Part shown: positions 1 to 8,203 of the stretch, piece by piece
How positions within the stretch are numbered: position 1 is the first letter of the stretch
How the letters are laid out: each line of letters starts with the position of its first letter
Source: Caulobacteraceae bacterium
GTDB lineage: Bacteria > Pseudomonadota > Alphaproteobacteria > Caulobacterales > Caulobacteraceae
Assembly: GCA_019748095.1 (NCBI GenBank)
Contig: JAIEQA010000046.1
Coordinates: 1 to 32,824 of the forward strand
DNA length: 32,824 bases
Direction: 5' to 3'
Position numbers and translations under genes: made by a program
Notes under the pieces: generated by a model
Told to the model about the DNA's origin: nothing
The model's input: the letters and a program-made list of their open reading frames with translations, nothing else
Databases searched by the model: none

Positions 1-1
1 C

Positions 2-124
2 TCCCGGATGGCCTCCGCCGCCCGGGCCCGGGACCTGTCGGCCTGGGACCAGGCCGCCATGGCGACGGGCCTGTCGCAGATCTATCAGCAGTTCAGCCGG
101 ACCGGCGACGCGGTCGCGGCCTGA
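2..124 (+). CDS. 3' end of an unrecognised gene, cut by the window edge
   Basis: An open frame enters from the left edge and stops at a TGA at 122-124. It encodes about 40 residues, including the stretch RDLSAWDQAAMATGLSQIYQ, and ends in DAVAA. I do not recognise the family. It is taken as coding because a diverged copy of the same C-terminus lies at 2162-2260, with many differences at synonymous positions. The acyltransferase begins 26 bases downstream on the same strand. The N-terminal part lies outside the window, so length and function cannot be judged. Confidence 0.55.
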   Translation, partial: SRMASAARARDLSAWDQAAMATGLSQIYQQFSRTGDAVAA

Positions 125-150
125 CCACTGCAGGGCAATCAGGGGGACAT

Positions 151-2028
151 ATGCACGAGAAGTTTTCTCACAGCTTTCGCGCGGATATCGCTGGGCTGCG
201 AGCTGTCGCTGTCCTGCCGATCCTTCTGTTTCACGCTGGCTTGAGCGTTCTGGGCGGAGGGTTCGTCGGCGTCGACATCTTCTTTGTGATCTCGGGTTTT
301 CTGATCACCAGCATTATCGTGCGGGACCTGAGCCTCGATCGCTTCTCCATGCTCGAGTTCTACCGGCGAAGGGTCGCCCGCATTTTCCCCGCGCTGGCGC
401 TCGTTCTGGCCGCCACTCTGCTCGCCGGGGCCATCTGGATGTTGCCGAGCGAGGTGAGTGACCTCGGAATCAGCTCCGCTGCAGCAGCGGCGTTCGTGTC
501 AAATTTCCACTTCATGCTGACCACCGACTATTTTGGCGGGGCCGCTGAAGCGAAGCCCCTCCTGCACACATGGTCGCTCGCAGTGGAGGAGCAGTTTTAC
601 GTCTTCTACCCGATCCTCATGATCGTGTTGTGGAAGTGGTTCCGTCGCTGGCTCGTGCCCGCCATCGTCGTCGTCTGCCTGGTCTCGTTCGGGCTTGCTC
701 TTGTCGTCGGCCGTATTCTTCCCGAGGCGGCCTTCTACATGTTCCCGGCCAGGGCATGGGAGCTTGGGCTGGGGGCCCTCGTGGCGCTGGGCGTTTTTCC
801 CTCGCGCTTCGGCGATCGCGTGAAGCATGGCCTGGCCGGCCTCGGCTTGGCGATGATTGTAGTCGGGATCTTCACGATCCGGCCGGATGCGCTGTTTCCC
901 GCCCCGGGAGCTCTGTTGCCCGTCGTTGGCGCGGCGCTGCTAATCGCCTACGGCCAGACTGGCCCGACCGCCGCGATCCTGTCATGGCGCCCCATGGTCT
1001 GGATCGGTGATATTTCCTACTCGCTGTACCTCTGGCACTGGCCGATCATCACGTTCTATCGCCTTCAAACAGGTTTTGAGCTCGACGGCATCGAAACGGT
1101 TGCGCTGGTGGCTGCGTCGATCGCTGCGGCGGCCCTCACCCGCATCATCCTGGAAGAGCCGGCGCGCAAGAGGCTGGCAGCCCTGCCGCGCCTTCCCGTC
1201 GTGGTCGGCGGTACTGCGGCCCTGCTTGCGATCGCCGGAGCCAGCTTGGCTTCGGCAGCGAGACCGATGCTCTTGCACAACGTCCCACCCGAGGTCGCGC
1301 GGATCGCCGAAGTAGCCAATTATCGCGACACTGTGGACTACGAGCACCAGTTCCGAAAAGGCGTCTGCTTCATGGGCGAAGGCGACGCACAAACTTTCAA
1401 TCGGGACTGCCTTGAGCTGGACCCGGTACGCCCGGATTGGGTGGTTTTTGGCGACAGTCATGCCGCGCAGTACTGGCGTGTGTTCGAGGAACATTGGCCC
1501 GATCGCAACGTCATACAAGCGACGTCGTCAGGCTGTCGTCCGCTTGTTGACTCTGTGGGGCCAGCGCGTTGCACGAATCTTGTGAGCTACGTCCTCGACG
1601 AGTTGCTTCAAACGGGTCAGGTACAGGGTGTCGTTTTCGCGGGCCGGTGGACAGACCAAGAGATCCCGCGACTGATAGCGACGGTCCGAATGGTAAAGGC
1701 GCGGGGCATTGAGGTCGTCGTTTTGGGGCCCACCGTCGAGTATGATGGTGATTTTCCACTGATAATCGCGCGAGCTATCATTTCAGATAACCCGGATGGT
1801 GTGGCCCACAGAAGGTTGCACGATCGTGCGGAGCTTGATCGCTCAATAGCGGCGGCCGTATCGCCGCTCGAAGTAACATATATCTCTCAGTTCGACGCGG
1901 AATGCCCAGAAGACCAGTGTACCATTTTTGATCAGGAAGGTGATCCGATCCACTTCGACTATGGTCATCTTACGCTCAACGGTGCCCGTCTCATGTTGGG
2001 CCGGTTTAAGGGTGATCTGCCCGATTGA
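151..2028 (+). CDS. Membrane acyltransferase, OafA/YrhL type, with SGNH domain
   Basis: This 625-residue protein has an N-terminal acyltransferase-3 membrane domain (about residues 8-380, some ten hydrophobic segments). It starts with the family signature FRADIAGLRAVAVL and includes GVDIFFVISGFLIT and LHTWSLAVEEQFYVFYP. A C-terminal periplasmic SGNH domain (about 425-620) carries GDSH at 434-437 and Asp603-x-x-His606, so its catalytic set looks complete. Known relatives move acetyl or other acyl groups across the inner membrane onto O-antigen or exopolysaccharide sugars. The substrate here is not shown by the sequence. The start is supported by AGGGGG a few bases upstream of the ATG. No glycan gene cluster is adjacent. 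The gene sits between two copies of an unrelated gene end, which suggests arrival by duplication or recombination. Confidence 0.93.
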   Translation: MHEKFSHSFRADIAGLRAVAVLPILLFHAGLSVLGGGFVGVDIFFVISGFLITSIIVRDLSLDRFSMLEFYRRRVARIFPALALVLAATLLAGAIWMLPSEVSDLGISSAAAAAFVSNFHFMLTTDYFGGAAEAKPLLHTWSLAVEEQFYVFYPILMIVLWKWFRRWLVPAIVVVCLVSFGLALVVGRILPEAAFYMFPARAWELGLGALVALGVFPSRFGDRVKHGLAGLGLAMIVVGIFTIRPDALFPAPGALLPVVGAALLIAYGQTGPTAAILSWRPMVWIGDISYSLYLWHWPIITFYRLQTGFELDGIETVALVAASIAAAALTRIILEEPARKRLAALPRLPVVVGGTAALLAIAGASLASAARPMLLHNVPPEVARIAEVANYRDTVDYEHQFRKGVCFMGEGDAQTFNRDCLELDPVRPDWVVFGDSHAAQYWRVFEEHWPDRNVIQATSSGCRPLVDSVGPARCTNLVSYVLDELLQTGQVQGVVFAGRWTDQEIPRLIATVRMVKARGIEVVVLGPTVEYDGDFPLIIARAIISDNPDGVAHRRLHDRAELDRSIAAAVSPLEVTYISQFDAECPEDQCTIFDQEGDPIHFDYGHLTLNGARLMLGRFKGDLPD

Positions 2029-2260
2029 GACCGACAGTCCGAGCGGCTCTCCGCACTGGAGCCCCGCAAGCGGCAGTATGAGTTCCTGACGGTCATGGCT
2101 GCGGTCCTGGTGTTGCTGGGTGAGGGTCATGACGAACCCCGCATGCGTGCCTCGCGTCGAGGCCCGGGACATGTCGGCCTGGGACCAGGCCGACATGGCG
2201 ACGTGCCTATCGCGGATCTACCGCCAGTTCGGCCGGACCGGCGACGCGGTCGCTGCCTGA
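2029..2260 (+). pseudogene. Frameshifted duplicate of the gene end at the left edge
   Basis: Directly after the acyltransferase stop an open frame reads DRQSERLSALEPRKRQYEFL and continues to about 2155. After a net +1 change it continues in the next frame as ARDMSAWDQAD and ends GRTGDAVAA at a TGA at 2258-2260. The second part matches the gene end at 2-124 at most positions, stop codon included. Aligning the two copies around 2141-2165 shows one extra base here, which explains the frame change. No start codon joins it to a complete gene, so it is read as a broken copy. A short 43-codon frame from ATG 2129 is the only alternative reading and has no ribosome-binding site. Confidence 0.6.
2170..2197. 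repeat. Perfect 13-bp inverted repeat inside the pseudogene
   Basis: Arms CATGTCGGCCTGG and CCAGGCCGACATG are separated by two bases. The copy at the left edge of the window has the same structure with mismatches in the outer arm. There is no T-run after it, so it is not an obvious intrinsic terminator. Confidence 0.7.
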
Positions 2261-2312
2261 ACCCTGACAGGGCTCCGGAAACTGCAGGCCCGTCCTTTGC
2301 CGGCCAACGTGC

Positions 2313-2525
2313 CTAGTCGAACCCCACCACCACCGCCATCTCCACCCCCAGCGCCCGCGCCAACCGGTCGATCACGGTGAGGGTCGGGTTTCTCACGCCG
2401 CGCTCGACACCGGACACATAGGTCCGGTGCAGGCCGGCGAGGTCGGCGAGGTCCTCCTGGGACAGGCCTTTTTCGCGCCGCAGCCGCTGCACGTTCGAAC
2501 CCAGTTTCTTGCGCACATCCATCAT
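2313..2525 (-). CDS. Small XRE-family helix-turn-helix regulator
   Basis: This 70-residue protein is almost entirely one Cro/C1-type helix-turn-helix domain (about residues 5-65). The recognition region reads LSQEDLADLAGLHRTYVSGV and is followed by ERGVRNPTLTVIDRLARALG. Such stand-alone proteins bind DNA as dimers and usually repress nearby promoters. No sensor or partner domain is present. It is transcribed away from the divergent membrane-protein gene at 2606, with 80 bases between them, so it could act on that shared region. Two ATG codons are adjacent at the start and neither has a strong ribosome-binding site. Target and role are unknown. Confidence 0.85.
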   Translation of the reverse strand: MMDVRKKLGSNVQRLRREKGLSQEDLADLAGLHRTYVSGVERGVRNPTLTVIDRLARALGVEMAVVVGFD

Positions 2526-2605
2526 CGCGAGCGAAGGCCCGTGTAGACGATCAGACTACAGCCGATGAGTCTCATTTGAGTTGACTGTCCCCGGACAGCG
2601 GAGCG

Positions 2606-3622
2606 ATGTCGGCCAGCGCGAGACTCATAGGATGCATTCCGCATCCGGTCGATCGCGCCGGACGGGGTGTTCGCGTGGCGGATTTCAGGGTGTTGCTGGA
2701 TGATCTGGGGATCGAGACCGCCTCGGCCTGGTGTCTTGGATGTCAGGTCCGGGTGACGGGTCGCGGCCTTCGGGGCTCACGCTACGAGGCGGTCGACGCC
2801 GTGCCGATCTCGGCGGACAGCACCGTCTCGGGGGCGATCAAGGGGGCGGCTTGGGGCGTGTTCATCGCCGGCGGTCTGGGCGCGGCGGTCGGGTCCATGG
2901 TCGGCGGCGGGATGAAGGTCGCCTTCGAGCTTCACACCGCCGAGGGCGAGGTCCTGCGCTGCATCGCCGGGAAGAATGCCTGGCTCGACATCAGGCGGCA
3001 GCTGGAGGCACGGCAGGTCCGCTTGGCCCCGCCTGTGCCCAAAGCCCCGCGTCGCATCAGCCGCAGGCTGCTTCTGGGCGCCGCCCTTCTGCCGATTCCG
3101 CTGGGGCTGGGCTTCTGGCGCAGGGGCTATACCGCGCGGGCCCGGGGGCTGGTGGCGGTCTGGACCGTCCTCTGGATCTTGGCCGTCAACCGCCTGCCGG
3201 CACCGCCGGTCGACGAGGCCCGGCCCGTCGCACCACCTGCGGCCACCGCCGACGGACCGGCTGCATCCGGACCGCCCGACGAGACCCCGGCCCGATCTTC
3301 CGGCGCAGCACCGACGGGCAGGGACATGAACGATCCGACCGATCAGGCGCTCTGGATCGCGCACACCGAGGAGGTGGTGCGCAGCCGGATGCGGCACCCC
3401 GCCGCCGTCCGCTTTCGCCGGACGCGTGTGGTGGTCTTTCAGGGCCAGGCCCCCATGGTCTGCGGCGAGGTCAACGCCCGCAACGGCTTTGGCGGGGCGA
3501 CCGGGTTTCAGAGGTTCATCGCCGCCGGGGAGACCTTCGGTCCGGTGCTGGAGGAGATGATGGCCCCGGGCGAGTTCGAGAAAACCTGGACCCTGATCTG
3601 CCGTCCATCCCCGGCCGCCTGA
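2606..3622 (+). CDS. Membrane-anchored protein of unknown function
   Basis: This 338-residue protein is in no family I can name. An N-terminal soluble part (about 1-75) is followed by a glycine-rich hydrophobic segment (about 85-110). Next comes a short charged stretch, then a second hydrophobic region with two possible helices (about 150-205) and a Pro/Ala-rich linker (about 205-245). The C-terminal domain (about 255-335) contains CGEVNARNGFGGATGFQRFI and a later Cys near the end. A CGEVN-(A/S)-(K/R)-N-x-FGG-Y/T-GFQRF block recurs in small hypothetical and phage-borne proteobacterial proteins, as far as I recall. The start has only a weak GGAG close to the ATG, so a slightly later start is possible. 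The next small gene begins 32 bases downstream. Confidence 0.75.
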   Translation: MSASARLIGCIPHPVDRAGRGVRVADFRVLLDDLGIETASAWCLGCQVRVTGRGLRGSRYEAVDAVPISADSTVSGAIKGAAWGVFIAGGLGAAVGSMVGGGMKVAFELHTAEGEVLRCIAGKNAWLDIRRQLEARQVRLAPPVPKAPRRISRRLLLGAALLPIPLGLGFWRRGYTARARGLVAVWTVLWILAVNRLPAPPVDEARPVAPPAATADGPAASGPPDETPARSSGAAPTGRDMNDPTDQALWIAHTEEVVRSRMRHPAAVRFRRTRVVVFQGQAPMVCGEVNARNGFGGATGFQRFIAAGETFGPVLEEMMAPGEFEKTWTLICRPSPAA

Positions 3623-3654
3623 ACCGTCTCCCTGCCGCCAGAAAGGCCAGACCC

Positions 3655-3927
3655 ATGCCCTCCGATCGCAAGAACCACCTCCGCCGCGTCATGACGCTCG
3701 CCTGGGCCCTCTTTCGCGACCCTTCCAGCGACCAGACCTTTTCCGAGGCCCTCAAGGGGGCGTGGACATTCCTCACCAACCTCGCCCGGATGAAGCCCTG
3801 GAGAGGGGCGGGCCGGGCCGTGATCGCCGGGACGATCAGTTCGCCGGTCCGGGCCTTCTATGGCAGCCGCGCACAGGTCGGCGGCCGACGCTCCCACGCT
3901 TACCAGGCCAGCAGAATGGGGCGCTGA
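3655..3927 (+). CDS. Small basic protein resembling phage-region hypotheticals
   Basis: This 90-residue basic protein begins MPSDRKNHLRRVMTLAWALF and contains an aromatic core with FSEALKGAWTFL. Short proteins with the pattern HLxRVMxLAW...TFxxALxGAW are common in alphaproteobacterial prophages; that resemblance is from memory and the function is unknown. AAAGG about nine bases upstream supports this ATG. It follows the 2606 gene in the same direction and ends 173 bases before the convergent terminase gene. The same frame stays open far upstream, but only antisense to or out of phase with better-supported genes, so the short start is preferred. Confidence 0.6.
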   Translation: MPSDRKNHLRRVMTLAWALFRDPSSDQTFSEALKGAWTFLTNLARMKPWRGAGRAVIAGTISSPVRAFYGSRAQVGGRRSHAYQASRMGR

Positions 3928-4100
3928 ACGGCAGGTCGAGGGGCTGGGGTGCAGCCCGAAGACCCGGTCCTGCCCCTCGGGGGCCTTGGCCCGGCGGGGC
4001 TCTGCATCATCGGGCACATCCGCCTGATCCAGCGGCCATCCCGGGCGCAATCCGGGCATCGGTCACAGACGCGATGGCACGGCTGAACAGCGCCTTGCTT

Positions 4101-5663
4101 TCAGGCCGCTCTCGGCCTGTCGACCCGGCGAGGGTCGAGCAGGCGACGTCCGCCATGGCCGATCATCCACAACAGGAACTGGCTGATGCTGTCGACCTGG
4201 TCATCGTACCGACCGTTCGGAAACGACATCATTTCGCTGCGGAGATCTTCGAGCCAAGGCGCATTGCGGGGAAGCAGGGCCTTTCCCGAATAGAGCGGGT
4301 CCGAGGAGGCCGCGAACCGTTCTGCCTTGCCCAACCGCGAAGGGGCCGCCAGGCGCTCGCAGTAGGGGGCATGGTGTTCCGGCTCGCTCAGCCCGCGGAA
4401 GTCGCGGGCAAGATAGCCCAGGATCACACGCCCGATCCCGGCTTCCTCGACGATAATCAGGTCGGCACGCCATTTGCGGCGTTCGGCGCGTATCCGGGCC
4501 AGAAGTTCGTGAAACTCAAGGCGGACGCGGATGAGGTCGAGCATCTTCCAGGCCATCCCGTCATAGCCCCAGACCGACCCGACCGAATAGTCGGACCTTG
4601 GCGATGCCGTGTCTGCCGTGTCCCAGCTGATGACCACCTTGTGAAGCTTGCGGCGGCCGTCGTGCGTTCGATAGTCCAAAGGATCGTCATCGTGGAACTG
4701 GATTTTGGGCCAGCGGATGATGTCGCAATTGGCCGGCGTCGGGTTCTGCTGGTACTGCGCTTCAAAGGCCCGGGAGCCCAGATCAAGCCGGATTTGGTCG
4801 AGCACTGTCTTTGGCTCTCGCTCGGGGTTCAGGACGTCCCCGATGCGGCGCGCATGGGTTCGGCCATGCGTCAGCCGGATGATCTCGTCCTTGACGGCAA
4901 TGGCCGGCAGGTCGAGGTGGTTGAATCCCCCCTTGCTGGTCAGGTGGGCCGAGACATCATCTTCCCCCAGCCGCTGCTGGATCGCGATGACCGCGCCGGT
5001 CGCCTTGTCATTCAATCGGCTCATCAGCGATTCATCGACATAGCGCTGGGCCTTCGCACGGGCCTCGGGAAAGCTGGCGTCGGCGGCCTTCATCAGGTCG
5101 TCGATGATGATCAGATCAGCCCCGAAGCCGGTCACTGCGCCACCGACGGCGGTGGCATATCGGTAGCCGCCCTGTCTGGTCCGGACCTCGGTGTCGGTAT
5201 CACGGGTGATCGACCGGGCCGTTTCGGGGAAGACCTGTGCGTACCAGGCCGAGGTGATCACCTTGCGGAACTCGCGCGACAGACTGGACGACAGCTCCTG
5301 GCCATAGCTGGCGCAGATGATCTTGTAGTCGGGGCGTCGCCCCATCATCCAGGCCGAAAAGGCCACCGTCGTTGTGATCGATTTCAGATGACGGGGCGGT
5401 ACGGTGATCTGGAGGCGTCTGCTCGAGCCGTCCGTGATCTCCATCAGCGCCTGACACATCGCACTGATGTACCAGCCGCGCGAAAGCTCGGTCCCGGGGT
5501 TGAGATGTCGAAAGCAGAGTTCCAGAAAGACCTCGAAGTCTTTCCGCGCCAGTATGTGGATGAAGGCTGGCGGCGGCAGGGGCAGGGGCAGGCTCAGCGG
5601 CTGGCGCAAGGCCGGCGGTGGAGGAACCGCGGGCTCGGTCGGGCTCAGGTTTTCCTCGCTCAT
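4101..5663 (-). CDS. Phage terminase, large subunit
   Basis: This 520-residue protein is the size expected for a phage DNA-packaging motor of the gp17 type. The ATPase part has a Walker A variant PPRHLKS (89-95; the usual form is PPRHGKS), followed by a coupling motif region and Walker B LIIIDD (184-189). The C-terminal nuclease part has ISWDTAD near residue 345 and YDDQVDSISQF near 490, which supply metal-binding acidic residues. Terminases cut concatemeric phage DNA and pump it into proheads. Its ATG overlaps the upstream DUF5681 stop by four bases, so the two are translationally coupled. No portal, protease or capsid gene is present, so this is not a full phage. A proline-rich N-terminus (residues 7-33) is unusual. 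Confidence 0.93.
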   Translation of the reverse strand: MSEENLSPTEPAVPPPPALRQPLSLPLPLPPPAFIHILARKDFEVFLELCFRHLNPGTELSRGWYISAMCQALMEITDGSSRRLQITVPPRHLKSITTTVAFSAWMMGRRPDYKIICASYGQELSSSLSREFRKVITSAWYAQVFPETARSITRDTDTEVRTRQGGYRYATAVGGAVTGFGADLIIIDDLMKAADASFPEARAKAQRYVDESLMSRLNDKATGAVIAIQQRLGEDDVSAHLTSKGGFNHLDLPAIAVKDEIIRLTHGRTHARRIGDVLNPEREPKTVLDQIRLDLGSRAFEAQYQQNPTPANCDIIRWPKIQFHDDDPLDYRTHDGRRKLHKVVISWDTADTASPRSDYSVGSVWGYDGMAWKMLDLIRVRLEFHELLARIRAERRKWRADLIIVEEAGIGRVILGYLARDFRGLSEPEHHAPYCERLAAPSRLGKAERFAASSDPLYSGKALLPRNAPWLEDLRSEMMSFPNGRYDDQVDSISQFLLWMIGHGGRRLLDPRRVDRPRAA

Positions 5664-6067
5664 GTCTCGTCTCCGCGTTGCTGGAGGCCAGCCAGATAGA
5701 GCTGGACTATCTCGTCATAGGCCTCAGGCGGGATCTCGCTGTTCGCCAGCATATCCCCCGAAGTGCCCGGGCCGCCGAGAGGCTCGTCGGCGTCCAGCTG
5801 GGCGATCACAAGGAACGCCTTGGTATCGCCCATCGCGGCCTTGTCGACCTGCTGGCAGGCTGCGAGCGCCCGTTTGGATATCAGTTTGCTCTCGCCGTTG
5901 CGGGCGACGCGGACCTTTTCATCGAGCGCGATCCGCACAAGCGTCCGGATGTTCTTGGAGCCTTTGGGCCGCCCGGCGGGATTGCCGGACTGGCTGGGCT
6001 GAAACTGGCCACTCACGGGAGGGCGACCGTAGCCGACGTCGTATTCCTTCTTCGGGGAAGAGTTCAT
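5660..6067 (-). CDS. DUF5681 protein, probable terminase partner
   Basis: This 135-residue protein begins MNSSPKKEYDVGYGRPP. Near residues 10-40 it has the DUF5681 signature GYGRPPVSGQFQPSQSGNPA followed by GRPKGSKN, a conserved N-terminal block seen in phage-derived proteins encoded next to terminase large subunits. The function is not established. A small-terminase or DNA-recognition role is inferred from position and size only. The start is well supported: GAGGAGGGG lies about six bases upstream of this ATG, while the upstream alternative has no such site. The gene lies 13 bases after the methyltransferase stop and overlaps the terminase by four bases, which makes a three-gene operon. Confidence 0.85.
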   Translation of the reverse strand: MNSSPKKEYDVGYGRPPVSGQFQPSQSGNPAGRPKGSKNIRTLVRIALDEKVRVARNGESKLISKRALAACQQVDKAAMGDTKAFLVIAQLDADEPLGGPGTSGDMLANSEIPPEAYDEIVQLYLAGLQQRGDET

Positions 6068-6080
6068 TGGCGTCCCCTCC

Positions 6081-7505
6081 TCAGGCGGCCAGAGTGGTCG
6101 GACGGGGGCGGGTGCGGACCCTGGCCGGCGGCGCAACATCCACCACGGCCCCGACAGGGTTCCGGCTGGCCGTTGCCGCTCGCCCGGTACGCACCTCCCG
6201 GAAAGTCTGCCCGGTTGCGGCCAGACGCGCCTCCCGGCCGGTGAACGCCTCCCAGCGCATCACGCCGGTATCGACATAGCGGGGGTCCAGCTCGGTCGCG
6301 AAGCCGCGCCGCCCGCACTGCTCGGCCGCAATCAGGGTCGTGCCGCTGCCGCTGAACAGGTCAAGAACCGGGTCCCCCTTGGCTGTGCAGTCCAGCAGTG
6401 CGTCGCGCACAAGGGCCAGAGGTTTGACGGTGGGGTGCATTTCGCGGGCCTTCGCCTTGGCGGCCCCGAACCCGTTCACGCCCGGATAGGTCCAGACGTT
6501 GGCCCGGTCCCGCCCGTGCCGGCCCAGTTCGACCCGGTTCCGATGCGAGGCCCCGGGCTTGCGCAAGAGAAAGATCAGCTCATGGCGCGAGCGGTAGAAG
6601 CTGCCCATTCCCCCGGCCTGCTTGTCCCAGATAATGAGATTGAGCAGCTCCAGCCCGGTGGCCCTGGCGGCCGCCGTCGTGTTGTCGATGCCACGCCAGT
6701 CCATGCAGAAGAAGAGCAGACCTCCCGCGACCAGGCTCTCGACACACCGCTCCATGACCCGGGTCAGGAAGGCCGTGAACTCGGCGTCGGACATCTCGCC
6801 CGAGGCCATGACGAACTCATCATGCTGGCCCCCGCCGGTCACATGGCCGGCGATGGGCACGTTGTATGGAGGGTCCGTGAAGATGGTCCGCACCGGCTCG
6901 CCGGCGAGCAGGGTCGCCAGGCTCTCGGGAGCGGTGGCGTCGCCGCACAGTAGCCGGTTGTCCCCCAGAAGCCAGAGGTCGCCGGGCCGGCTGACGGTCT
7001 CGCCGGTCAGTTCCGGAATGGCATCCTGACGCGCGCCGTCGTTGTCTCCCCCGAAAATGATGCTGTCGATCTTCGCGGCGGAGAAGCCGGTCAGTTCCAG
7101 ACTGAAGCTGAGATCGAGGCCTGACAGCTCCCGGAGTTCGATCCTGAGCGTCTCGGGGTCCCAGCCGGCCAGCTGGCCCAGCTGGTTCTCGGCGATGGCG
7201 AAAACCCGCTGCTCGGCCTCGCTGAGATGGGTGATCCGGATACAGGGCACCTCGGTCATGCCGATCAGCCGGGCGGCCTCGACCCGGCCCTTGCCGCAGA
7301 CGATGCGGTTTTCGGCATCGATCAGGGCCGGGACGAGAAAGCCGAACTGACGGATGCTGGCTCCCATTGCGTCCAGCACACTCTTCTTGCGGATCCGCAG
7401 TTGTCGACTGCCGGTCGCAAGTTCGGCGATGGGCAGGGTCTCGATGACCAGGGCGAGGGAAGGGGGCAGTTGTCGGGCTATGGTCTCGGGCGTGCTGGCG
7501 GCCAT
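6081..7505 (-). CDS. DNA methyltransferase with N-terminal ParB-like domain
   Basis: This protein of about 474 residues has two domains. Residues about 20-115 form a ParB/sulfiredoxin-like nuclease fold, with IDAENRIVCGKGRVEAARLI matching the ParB G-x-(H/K)-R-x-x-A core. The C-terminal two-thirds is an N6-adenine/N4-cytosine methyltransferase with the catalytic DPPY (about 211-214) and the SAM-binding LDLFSGSGTT near 390. DPPY before the SAM motif fits the beta class. Phages use such enzymes to protect DNA or mark packaging sites. No restriction endonuclease is adjacent. An in-frame GTG at 7530-7532 would add nine residues, but AAGGA about eight bases before the ATG at 7503-7505 favours the shorter start. 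First gene of the terminase operon. Confidence 0.9.
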   Translation of the reverse strand: MAASTPETIARQLPPSLALVIETLPIAELATGSRQLRIRKKSVLDAMGASIRQFGFLVPALIDAENRIVCGKGRVEAARLIGMTEVPCIRITHLSEAEQRVFAIAENQLGQLAGWDPETLRIELRELSGLDLSFSLELTGFSAAKIDSIIFGGDNDGARQDAIPELTGETVSRPGDLWLLGDNRLLCGDATAPESLATLLAGEPVRTIFTDPPYNVPIAGHVTGGGQHDEFVMASGEMSDAEFTAFLTRVMERCVESLVAGGLLFFCMDWRGIDNTTAAARATGLELLNLIIWDKQAGGMGSFYRSRHELIFLLRKPGASHRNRVELGRHGRDRANVWTYPGVNGFGAAKAKAREMHPTVKPLALVRDALLDCTAKGDPVLDLFSGSGTTLIAAEQCGRRGFATELDPRYVDTGVMRWEAFTGREARLAATGQTFREVRTGRAATASRNPVGAVVDVAPPARVRTRPRPTTLAA

Positions 7506-7832
7506 CAGGGGCTGTTCCTTGCGTTTGGACACAGGTCCGCAATCGCGCGAACGCGTGCGGCTTGCGCCCTTGTCTTGATGAGAAACCCGCCGAATGCTCT
7601 GCAGACGCGAGGTCCGCTGTTCTGACGACAGTACCGATCTGGCCGGTCAATCAGAGGTGGTGGTGCCCTCCTGTATTCGGCAAGGAGTCCCAATAAAAAA
7701 AGCTGGGCCGTGGTGCTGGTTACTGGACTTGCGTGGCGGAACGAGCGTTAGTGAACCCGTTCCCGCCCGGTCTTTCGGGCTCAGCTCAGTAGGGCGCGAC
7801 CCTCGCGCTCACTGATCTGAGGAACGCTCATC
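7506..7832. other. Divergent intergenic region of the phage-like element
   Basis: This 327-base stretch separates the minus-strand methyltransferase operon from the plus-strand DUF3489 gene, so it should carry promoters for both arms. GAGGAAC about nine bases before the ATG at 7833 is the ribosome-binding site of the plus gene. A short hairpin-like CCCGCCCGGTCTTTCGGGC lies near 7765-7785, and an A-run occurs near 7695. I see no convincing gene here, and no clear -35/-10 pair I would defend. Confidence 0.5.
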
Positions 7833-8135
7833 ATGACCCGCAAACCCAAGTTTGACGGCAGAAGCACCGCCGCCGCTGGAGACGACGCCGCTACCGAAAA
7901 CCTTGCAACCGTTGCAACTTTTGACGCCACAGCCGCTGCAGCAAAACCTGCCATCACCGATCCGCTGCTGCGTCCGCAGTCCAAGCTGGATCGCCTGGTC
8001 TCTGTCCTGCGGCGCGAGAGCGGGGCGGACATGCCGGCCATGCTCGAGGCGACCGGCTGGCAGGCCCATTCCATCCGCGGGGCTCTGGCCGGTGCCCTCA
8101 AGAAGCGCGGCCATATCGTCTCCAGCGAAAAGAAT
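7833..8135 (+). pseudogene. 5' part of a DUF3489 gene, interrupted by an insertion sequence
   Basis: The 101 intact codons contain the DUF3489 core: SKLDRLVSVLRRESGADMPA, then MLEATGWQAHSIRGALAGAL and KKRGHIVSSEKN. This is a small winged-helix-like domain often encoded beside serine recombinases. The frame runs into the insertion element and stops at 8154-8156 inside its terminal repeat, adding six or so foreign residues. Removing the element with one copy of the 8-bp duplication joins codon 101 in frame to 10180-10230 and restores a 117-residue protein whose end, DGRRVWRIHTLV, fits the family. The N-terminus (about 1-45) is Ala/Thr-rich and probably unstructured. Confidence 0.9.
8128..8135. 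repeat. Target-site duplication, left copy (AAAAGAAT)
   Basis: The 8 bases directly before the left terminal repeat are AAAAGAAT, identical to 10172-10179 directly after the right terminal repeat. Eight bases is the known duplication length for the IS1595 family. An exact match suggests a fairly recent insertion. Confidence 0.93.
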
Positions 8136-8158
8136 GGGGCCTATATACCTAGCTAGCC
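8136..8158 (+). repeat. Left terminal inverted repeat of the IS1595-type element
   Basis: It reads GGGGCC followed by TATATACCTAGCTAGCC. It differs from the reverse complement of the right end at one position, the fourth base (G here, A there). Confidence 0.93.
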
Positions 8159-8167
8159 AAATCGCAC

Positions 8168-8197
8168 TTGACCGAACGCCGATAAATCGGCTAGTTA
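8168..8197 (+). promoter_or_regulatory. Probable transposase promoter, leaderless
   Basis: TTGACC (8168-8173) and TAGTTA (8192-8197) are spaced by 18 bases. The ATG of the transposase begins only seven bases after the -10, and no Shine-Dalgarno sequence precedes it, so the mRNA is probably leaderless. Arms CACTTGAC and GTTAAGTG form an imperfect inverted repeat around the promoter, possibly an autoregulatory site. Confidence 0.5.
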
Positions 8198-8203
8198 AGT
8201 GTC

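Noticed and set aside
3762..5699. Long plus-strand open frame opposite the terminase
   Set aside because: It is the antisense shadow of the terminase and DUF5681 genes, which have clear motifs and good ribosome-binding sites. Its protein sequence shows no domain.
6081..7505. Restriction-modification or anti-phage defence locus
   Set aside because: No nuclease or other defence partner is next to the methyltransferase, and its operon partners are packaging genes.
7690..7790. tRNA-like fold between the two arms of the element
   Set aside because: Short complementary stretches are present, but no T-loop consensus or closed acceptor stem could be built.
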